This document shows, in pieces, positions 53,501 to 64,000 of a stretch of 64,000 nucleotides of DNA (within the stretch, counting starts at the first letter, position 1; each line of letters begins with the position of its first letter). The DNA comes from Burhinus oedicnemus. Taxonomy: Eukaryota; Chordata; Aves; Charadriiformes; Burhinidae. Under the pieces are notes generated by a model. That model saw only the letters and a list, made by a program, of their open reading frames with translations, was not told where the DNA came from and ran no database searches. A program made the position numbers and the translations under genes. Where the stretch lies: NCBI GenBank assembly GCA_008921705.1, contig VFFE01007645.1:642456-706455 (forward strand), written 5' to 3'.

Positions 53501-55765
53501 GGAGGGTGCGCTTCCACTTAATAATACATTATGACAGGAGAGAACTATGTACAAACAAGTCTGAGCCTGCAGGACAGCTCTACTTACTCACAAATGAATA
53601 ATATCCCCAGCCATTGCCGGGGGTGGCAGGGAGCAAACAGAACAGGGAAATTAGAGCGACCGGACTATCCCGGCGGTGGTGTACTGACTGCCCGCGTGCC
53701 GAGCAGGCAGCGCCAAGGAGCCGGGCTGCGGGCGTAGCTGTGCCGGCAAGATTGACATCTAACCCTTATTTAAGTCTGATTTTCTGGAGCAAGGTTTTCT
53801 TGTAAAGGAACAGCCGTGGTTTGTTTAAAGTCTTTGGGAGATAAAAAGCAGATGGCATTGATTAGCTAATTAGTAATATTTTCTGCAACTTATCAGCTGT
53901 GCTGATATGTGTGAAGTTTGCAAAAGCTTGGGATGAATCTTTCTCTCTTTGATTTGTTGAAGAAATCGACTATTTTAAAATCTGGAGGGGAGGGAAAGTT
54001 ATATACAAATGTGCAATTTTCTGCCCAACAGAAATATGTTAATCTTTTCCTTTGAACTTATGTTCAGGGCTCATTTCTCCACTTTTGAGGGGAACATGCA
54101 CAATGAGGTTGCAGCTCTCCCGGCTCTTGTCTTGATTGCATGGTCTGTTGTGTGACGTGCCGTAGGTTTCTGGCTCTCCCATATTCCTCTTTGTGGGCCT
54201 GCTCCTTCCCCTTTTGCATTTATTATGGAGACAAAGCAAAATATTATTTTTTATAGTATGCCAGGCTCATTTGTCTCCTTGTGAACCCTTCGCAGCCACA
54301 GCAGCGCCCTAGCAGGACTTCTGCCGAAGGTTGGCCACCTCTGTGACCACCACTATGACAGTGGTCAGTGCTGTTTTGGCCAGAGCATCACTGGGGTGTT
54401 GGAGGCCCCTCTGACCTTGAGTTAGATTGGACACAAGTCAGATATCTTGGTGTTGTCTTTATGATGGCAATAGTTCATCATTTAGGGTGAGATAGAGTAC
54501 CTCGCCAGGATGTTAACATGAAGAAGAATGTCTGAGAAAGGATATCAGCCTTTCAGACCCTGATGGTTGCACAGCAAAGTCTTCATGTAGTCAAAAAACA
54601 TGAGACTCATCCAGTTTCTTCAGCGAGGTGGATACAGGTGGGCTCGCGGGCAGATACCAGTCCTGATAGTCATGGTGGTCTTTGTGGGAATGAGCGTGGG
54701 TAGACACAGCTTCAGGTTCCCAGCAAGCCTCGTAATTAGGACTCACTGCAAATTCTCTGGAGGTTTGAGCTCTGCACCAGCCCCACCTCAAGGCCTTTCA
54801 TGCAACAAGGTCCCGGTGTAGAAGCTGTATTTTAATTGCCAGTGTGTAGCATGGGCGACGCACGAGCTGTCAGCTGTCCAGCTGTGACAGCAGGGAATGA
54901 GAAGGAGCTTTGTGTTCCTCTGCTGGGGAACCGTCCTCCCTGGCAGATGCTCTGCAGAACAGCTTTGCGGTGCTTGTCTCCCACCGAAGGCTTCAAAACT
55001 GGGCATGGTGCAGGTTGAGGTGGGGCCCAGACGTTGTACTGGTCAACTGCCTGAGTTGTGCTCCATCCAAAAGCCATCAGGACTGAAGTTCCCTGAAGTG
55101 AGACCAAGATTTGCTCCTCTGTTACATAGAGCTTTCTGTTTTCCGTGGAGCTCGGTGTTGAAGCTTTAGCCTTTCTATTTCCATCAGAATGACGTTTTTT
55201 ATTGGTTCTTAAACTGAAGAAACAACAAATTCTGCATCCTCTCTGGAGCACAGTCTTGTTAATGTTCTTTGAAACATGACATGTGTCGTGGCCGTCAAAC
55301 TGCAATGATCCCATTTCTTCTGAAATGAGAAAAACATGTCACTTCTGGCTCCAAGTAATACAAAGGGAGAGTCATATTTTAGATAGGAGCTGCATGGCTG
55401 CCAAGGATGAAAGAAAAATGTTATTACTTTTGGAAATTTCATAATTACAGTTAATGATAATTTAATGAAATGACATTGTCTTCACCGCTATCACTAATGA
55501 AATGTTTGAGAGTGATAAAACAGGTCTTGTTAAATAGAGCGAGAGTCTTGAGTGGAATAGCTTTGTGACAGCAGCCTGCGCGCACAAGTCTCGAATTCCT
55601 ATTTTTTTCTTACAGTGGTTTAAAAAAAGATAAAATGAAGGCTACCTGGCAGATAATGCACACATGAAGTATTTAAAGGCTTGCCATTAAGCAAACAATA
55701 CTGAACTCCTGAATAACGTGCTGATGACTGAGTACTGCTCTTTAGAAACGCTAACCCTTCATTAA

Positions 55766-57672
<1,907 letters not shown>

Positions 57673-57788
57673 GATCCTGGATTTCCGTCGCGTGCCACCG
57701 GTTGCAGGTAGACTGGTTAACATGACGAGAGAAATACGAGATGTTACTCGTGACAAGAAACTGTGGAGAACGTTTTTCATCTCACCAG
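57673..57788 (+). CDS. FAM20C: FAM20C exon 5
   Basis: The 116-bp exon completes arginine (AG|G), then gives 38 codons reading [20 protein letters not shown] and [18 protein letters not shown], then G of the next codon (alanine in human). The [13 protein letters not shown] segment is diagnostic of FAM20C against FAM20A or FAM20B. NMT is an N-glycosylation sequon at human N335. The second proline of VPPV equals human P328, recalled as a Raine syndrome site, and is intact. Acceptor CTCCTCCAG; donor GTAGTC, which lacks the usual A/G pattern at +4 and +5. The next exon (human from residue 358, with the cysteine-rich and catalytic C-lobe) is not in the window. Confidence 0.97.
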
Positions 57789-60286
57789 GTAGTCTTGGAA
57801 ATAACACTAGATTCTTTCTATCCTGCCGAACACGTACTTAAGGGAACAATGTGTAGATTGCTTAATTGCTCAGATATTTCTAATAGAACTGTCTTCTAGA
57901 CCTTTGAATAAAAATAAATGTGGAGACATAGCCTACAAAGAAGACTTTATTGTTTTGAATTGAGTGCCTTTTCCCCTTGACAAATTATCCACAGAGACAG
58001 GCTTTTATGTTCACAAAAGCAATGTATTCAACAAATGTTTTATGTAGAGCAATTTCTAAAGCAATTTCTTCTGTTGCTCTCAGTTTACCCAAAACCTTAT
58101 TACTTAGCCCATTAGTTATTTAGACTTTTTTTTTCTACTGCAATGCGACCCGTCACTTCTGTTGGTCAGATACATTTATTTCTTGGTTTTGACTGGAGGA
58201 CCAAAACCTAATTTTCTCAGAGTCGTGAACCTCAGTTTTTGTTACAACAGGACTTTGAAAAAAATCAAGCAAATAGACGGGTAACATATCCTGCTTCCAG
58301 CTCAAATTCTCTGCTGGGCAGAGGCCAGAGCAGAAGTGACCTGAATTGTCCCCGGCCCTTGTTCTTGCTTAGCGGGCTGACCCCAGGAGCCACCACCACT
58401 CTCCGTTTCTATTACTCTTCACTCCTTCACAATGTCTCACGGCGCCAGCCGAGGATGCAGCTCCACAGGGCGGGAATTTTACAAACACAGGGTAAACCCG
58501 TGCCCTGCTCCCCAGAACGTACATCTAGAATAGGTAAAGATGGGCAAAGGGTGGGAGAAAGTGGTGGCATCTCTGTTTAGCAGCTGGGATGCTGAGGTGG
58601 AGAAACTAAGGCTCTGAGTTAAGGCACAAAAATGTTCTGAAGAGAAAGAATATCTAGGGGAACGTTCAATGTAAAGCATGTAGCTGTGTTCCAGCGCGTT
58701 TAACTCATATTATTTCAGCTGCGTGCAAATGTGCTTTGCGGAACTGGGGCGGTGACTTGTGTAACAGGCAATCTGGAGCAGAAGTCTCCGGAGATCTCTG
58801 CTTGCTCCCTGTGTGATTGGCCAGAAGCTGTTTGTCCCAGATCCCTAAAGTCAAGATCCAAAGACTTAATTACAGTTTCTCCTGACGTAACTGTAATTCA
58901 TTGCTGTTAGCAAGAAACCAGAGCCCTGTCATTGCAGAGCTTTCTCTCTTAAAATGTTTATCACACTTTTGTGATCACCAATAAAGTCATTATTATGGCT
59001 GTTATTTTTAGCTCCATATTTATGTTCAGCTCTGCAGGACACACGGTTGAGCAGACAGATATTTATTCCAGTAACTTCACTTGTAAAATACATGACATAA
59101 TTAGAAGAGGTTTCATCTTACCCTGTGTTATGAGCACTCCAGTTGCACATGTCCAGTCGTGGTGACGGCGGTGACAGTACCTGGTGGCAGCGGCCACCAG
59201 ACCTGATGTGCAGACACTCCTGTGTGCTCGGCACTTGTGCCTCGGGCGCTTTCTCCCCCTCTCTCCCTCTCTGCCTCTGTCTCTCTACAGGTTTTTCTTG
59301 CTTCATTTTTTTGTAGGCAAACAGTCACACACAAAATATGGCAAAAAAGTCTCATGACTGTTTATGTGCGCAAGGTACTTTGGCTCATTTGAAATATAAG
59401 CCATTTTAGTCCCGCTTTAGCAAGTAAGACACGGATTAGTAGGTTTGCTTGCTTTTTAGTCTTCCCAGGTTGTGCATCAAGGCTTAGGGGTGAACTTGAG
59501 TGATTTTGGAGAATTACAAGACTGCACTCAAGTGCTGAGCAGCTTACGGCAGGCAGGGCACGGCAATGCAGAGTTAAGGCTGCCGGTTCGGATGAAGATC
59601 TTTATCTTGTCATTATGATATTCCAGACATCCAAGGGATGATCCAAGCATAATCCTTTATTCAACTTTATTTAGAGGCCTCAGATAAATTCAATTAAAAT
59701 ATTTGATTAATTATGAATCAGGCTTTTCTGGAGAATAAAATGCTTAAGCAATTAATTTTTCTTTCAATTTTACATTTCCTAAATCAATATACTTTGCTTA
59801 AAACATGTCGGTTACTTGTCAGAGTTCTTCTTCCAAGTCCCCAGTTTAATTAGTCGGATTCTCATTAACATATGCCCAACCTCCATCTTGTATTTCATAC
59901 TGACCTTAAGAGGCAGGCATTAATTAATGCTTAATGAAAAAGTAATAAAGGTCCTAAATTAAGCATTTGGAAACAAATTCACAAACCTAGCAGGCAGCTC
60001 CAGCAGCAGACTGGGGGCAGACAAGGGAAAAGCGGAGGATGCTGAGCCGAGCCCCGAGGCCTGGGGAGGGGAGGACGGCGAGGGACCGGGAGCCTGGGAG
60101 GACTGGAAGGGGCTGACTTGTCACCTCTGGCAGATGAGGGTGCCCCTCATCACCAAGTCACTTGGTTTTGAGGCAGAACTGGTTACAAAGCTGAGAAGTT
60201 GAGGTGTGCCGTACGGATACTTGCAAGAGCTGGTCTGTGCTCCCGTGTCAAGATATGGAGGTCTCTTCAGGGTGGCTGTATCTCTG

Positions 60287-60872
60287 CATAGAATCACAGA
60301 ATGGTTTGGGGACCTTAAAGACCATCTAGTCCAACCCCCTGCCATGGGCAGGGACACCTCCCACCAGACCAGGTTGCTCAGAGCCCCGTCCAACCTGGCC
60401 TTGAACACCTCCAGGGATGGGGCAGCCACAGCTTCTCTGGGCAACCTGGGCCAGGGTCTCACCACCCTCACAGTCAAGAATTTCTTCCTGAGATCTAATC
60501 TAAATCTCCCATCTTCCAGTTTGAAGCCATTACTCCTCGTCCTATCACTACATGCCCTAGTAAAAAGTCCCTCTCCAGCTTTCCTGGAGCCCCTTGAGGG
60601 ACTGGAAGGGGCTCTAAGGTCTCCCTGGACCCTTCTCTTCTCCAGGCTGAACATCCCCAACTCTCTCAGCCTGTCCTCACAGCAGAGGGGCTCCAGCCCT
60701 GGCATCATCTTCGTGGCCTCCTCTGGACCTGCTCCAACAGGTCCATGTCCTTCTGATATTGGGGGCTCCAGAGCTGGACACGGTGTTCCAGGTGGGGTCT
60801 CACGAGAGCGGAGTAGAGGAGCAGAATCCCATCCCTCCACCTGCCGGCCACGCTGCTGGGGATGCAGCCTGT
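60287..60872 (-). mobile_element. CR1 LINE fragment, longest copy, antisense
   Basis: It begins with the reversed end repeat (CATAGAATCACAGAATGG), then about 585 bp of CR1 3' UTR and ORF2 end, up to GGCCACGCTGCTGGGGATGC. The minus-strand frame stays open across the whole fragment and reads MFSLEKRRVQGDLRAPSSPS, later GRFRLDLRKKFLTVRVVRPW and PRLPREAVAAPSLEVFKARL, the C-terminal part of the CR1 reverse transcriptase. It is 5'-truncated and cannot move. Lack of stops suggests it is relatively young. A few bases of the usual GGGTTGGAAGGGACC motif are deleted near the 3' end. Confidence 0.96.
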
Positions 60873-61226
60873 CCCCAGCAGAGCTCAGCGACAACGAGCT
60901 TGGGAACACATTGTGTCTGCTGGCAATGTATGTGGCTCCATGCACCCATATACATCTCTGAAAATCAAACGAGTGCTAAATGTCATCCATTTGATCCAAA
61001 ACTCTTCCCCTCGGGCTGGGAGACCGCTGTTTGCAGCGGAAACCCTCCGGGGTAAATATCGATGATGCTCATCAATACACCGTGTTCTTCCCTGGACCAG
61101 CGCGGGGATGGGTCAGAAGAAACCGCGCTGCATTTCCACTCCTGGGCCATCGCTTATCCCGTGGAAATCAGGGCTTCTCACTGCCGGGAAGCGGCAGCAG
61201 ATGCCGGGTCAGAGCAGGCTGCAGAG

Positions 61227-61259
61227 CGGCATCCCGGCATCCCGGCATCCCGGCATCCC
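61227..61259. repeat. 8-bp tandem repeat (CGGCATCC)n
   Basis: Four consecutive perfect copies of CGGCATCC in intron 5, just after a CAGAG flank. Short, recent slippage-type repeat. Confidence 0.92.
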
Positions 61260-64000
61260 TTCTGCTGTCAGGACGTGGGACGGCTGCGAGCAGACAGGTC
61301 AGCCCCCGCATCACGCTGCCTTCGGAGAGCAAGCAGATTGCCAAAAAGTGCACTTCCAGGCAGTTCGGACTAAACATGAGAAATGGAATTAGGTCAGTAA
61401 TTATTTAAATTAATTTTACATCCTTTGCAGTAGGGCAGGCTGCAGTAGCCCTGCTACTCTTACAAATGAATGGTAATTTGCTAGGAAAAAAGGGACATAT
61501 TAATGATGTCAGCCTTCATTTTGGAAGTAATTGAGGCAGCAGCTTAAAGAACTCAGTGTTACACAGCTAGTAAGCACTATGGTTTTGTTCATATTAACCA
61601 GTTCCAAGGGATTATGGATTTTTTTTTCCCCCCTCTCAGCAAACAATAGCAATTCTGAATTAGCTATTATTTTGTGCAGGTAAAAGAAAGATCTTTTCAT
61701 GCATTGCTTTAGTAAATATTCAGGATTCTTTCCAGTACTCCGATGGCACAGGCTTGCTAAATGTCCTCTATTAACAGTCATGCAAAGCTCAATAAAAGAA
61801 TTGCTCTGCCAAGCGATTTGCTTTAAGGTATCTCCACTCGTTCCTTTTCTTCCTGAGAAGAATTATTGTTCAGCTATCAGGATGACGCACAGGAAATGTG
61901 CAGATGAGCACACAGACACTCTGGTTCTTAATTGTTGTAATTAGTTGGCGTTTCGATCACCAGACCATGATTTTTGCATGGATTTCATTACGAATTGGGT
62001 CCCTTCATCCTCAGATAATGAAAATCAGACATTTGCAACACGGCTCGGGCTTCTCTCTCCTCCGGGGCTTTGGGGAAACAATTTTGGTTTTTAATGAAGA
62101 AGGAGTTTGCGTGTTGCAAATTGGCAGCGTTTGGACATTTCGGGGTGTATAGACATCCCTCCCCTCCGGCTCTGGCCACCTCTGCCCCCTCCGCAGGAGC
62201 ACAGAGCCCGGGCAGCCGCCTCTTTTCCAGCCCCACCTCGGGACGGGCTCCGTGCAGGAACATCCGTACCGCATGGGAGAGGAACGCACGGGCTGGGCAA
62301 TTTTAACGGGAGGAGAAGGACCACGCTCCGGCTAGACCTCATCTCCCCATTCCCTTGGGTTTTTGCCTTCGAAAGGCCAAACCCTGCTCTTAGCGTGGGA
62401 TTGCCGGCGAAGCGCTCGTGTCCCTAGCTGGCAATTCACCCCCAGCCTGCTGTGCAGAGTGTGGGTCACCCTCCGGCGTTTCAGAGAGGCTTGCTGCCGC
62501 ACCTTGGAGTCTGAAATGAGACTGTGGGTTTCGCTATTGGGTACCTCTTTTTTTCCTACATTTTTAAGAAACCTTAAAAATGAATGTTTCCCCAGATAAT
62601 TCGGGCGGCTTCATCTCACTGCCCATAATAAGAACTCATCTCACTTCTGTGTTAGAACTGGGTTAGACATATCAGGATGTGTACTCTGTATCGATCAGAG
62701 CAGGTAATTTCTTTAATAGTAGCTTGAGATACAGCATCCTTTCACCTCCGCTACCCCCAGAAATCGGACAGGACCCGTGGAGATGAAGTACCACGGAAAA
62801 AGCTCTGCCATTGAAAGTCACGTCTCAGCGAGAATCACGCTTGCAGTTTTACCGCAAGTTTGCTGTCTTGATGGCAGGAGGCGTCCCGTGGTGGCTGGGA
62901 GGACTGGGCTGCCATGGCAGGAGACGGGGCTCTCCGGGAAAACGGCCAGCCAGAGGAGCCCGGGAGGCGCGGGCAGAGGTGCCGGCATGCCGCAGGCGGC
63001 AGACGTGCTAGCCGTGTGGCTCTGCAGCAGCGAACGCCGACGCTGCCGCGGCCCCCGAGCTTTCCTGCCGGTTTGTCTGGGTACGAGCGTGTGATTACTG
63101 TCAAGTGATTAGTCCCACTTGCTCTCGGTGACAATACAGAGCAGGGTTTCATTGTTCCCAAAGTTAAATTCAGAAGCAAACTATTAAACACGGTATTTAT
63201 CTTCCCAGCGTGCAAAATGCTGTGTTTAATAGAATTCCTTTTCTGAAAGGTTGGATTTACGTGGTGCGCAGCAGAGGCTGGGGGGGAGGGGGCGCTGGGC
63301 CTTTTGCTCTTTACAAAACCGCTACGGCGGCAGATAACCGGGCGTCCCGCTGCCAGGTGGAAGTCAGGGCACAGAAACCCTGGAAGATAAATTGTCTCAG
63401 GCCACCAAGATAAACCTGCATGGGCTCCCTCCCTCCACGGCCGAGCGGGTGACGCTGACGCAGCTGAAGTGGAGCAGGAGCCCCACGGCAGCTTCCAGCC
63501 CTGGCGCCGAGGCGCAGGGAAAGCAGGGAGCTCTGGATAGCTCCGAACTCTTCCCTGCGAGCCTGCGGTGAGCAGCATCTGTATGGGATTTCTTGTAAAT
63601 CATCCCCTGTGGCAGCTTGGAACCCCTTGAAATATTTTGTCTGCAATAATTTCTTTTCCAGGGTATAAATCACGGACGTTTCTCCCCAGTTTTTGTTGGC
63701 TGAGAATATCCCAACCTTCCTACCGGCCCCTTTGAGGCCGTCTGCAGCTGGCAGCGCTGCCCGCAGGTGCTTGGACAACTCCTCACCTGCATCCTGAATT
63801 ATGGAAGAGGTTCAGAGGGAGGCGTGAAACCCTCCTGGTTGTGCCAGGATGATCAAAGGCGAAGCTGAGGCACCTGCGTTAGCCCTGCAAAAGCTCCGCC
63901 AAGCCCATGCTGCCATAGCGTTTTTGAAGAGAAAGCTTGTGAGAGGTTACAGACTGCAGGGCAGCGCGCCTAGGGCTTGGGTTAGGCTGGGTTTGTCCAC

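Larger units (their letters stand above)
57789..64000 (+). other. FAM20C: FAM20C intron 5 (incomplete, runs off the window)
   Basis: At least 6.2 kb of phase-1 intron starting GTAGTC. No sequence resembling the next FAM20C segment (cysteine-rich NNICFYGEC-like) is found up to 64000. It contains a CR1 copy (60287-60872), an 8-bp tandem repeat (61227-61259), a pyrimidine-rich tract at about 59250-59290, an AT-rich homeobox-site-like block at 59640-59990 and a CpG-rich patch at about 62880-63070. Confidence 0.85.

Noticed and set aside
60121..60945. 274-codon minus-strand open frame
   Set aside because: It is the truncated CR1 reverse transcriptase end plus flanks, not a host gene.

Overview
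This window is vertebrate nuclear DNA, almost certainly from a bird. Protein-coding sequence comes as short exons with GT-AG (once GC-AG) introns. The only interspersed repeats I recognise are 5'-truncated CR1 LINEs of the avian type, ending in the ATTCTATGAT-like 3' repeat. GC-rich, CpG-dense stretches alternate with AT-rich ones. I found no bacterial-type operon, CRISPR array, rRNA or tRNA gene.

One gene is supported. Five exons of FAM20C, the secretory-pathway (Golgi) casein kinase that phosphorylates S-x-E motifs of secreted proteins, lie on the + strand at 12569-12628, 14390-14562, 23659-23737, 55792-55884 and 57673-57788. Intron phases agree at all four junctions and give a continuous protein matching roughly human residues 183-357 of 584: the end of the N-terminal region and most of the kinase N-lobe. 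Exon 1 is cut by a 20-N assembly gap (12549-12568) next to a poly-T run, so the start codon, signal anchor and propeptide are absent. The catalytic C-lobe exons must lie beyond 64000. Intron 4 has a GC donor.

Layout: 1-12.2 kb is upstream non-coding DNA with one CR1 and simple repeats. 11.15-13.5 kb is a CpG-rich promoter-like zone, interrupted by a ~90-base T tract and the gap. 12.6-23.7 kb holds introns 1 and 2. 23.7-55.8 kb is a 32-kb intron 3 with three CR1 copies, a 19-bp minisatellite, a 40-T tract, microsatellites, GC-rich patches and a degenerate ~171-bp tandem duplication. 55.9-57.7 kb is intron 4. 57.8-64 kb is the start of intron 5, with the longest CR1 copy.

I see no convincing novel biological system. 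The best second looks are the collapsed first exon, the GC-AG intron, the minisatellite open in all three antisense frames, the degenerate duplication near 53 kb, an antisense protein-like stretch at 54.0-55.3 kb, and AT-rich blocks that may be enhancers. The many other open frames over introns and upstream DNA look like chance.
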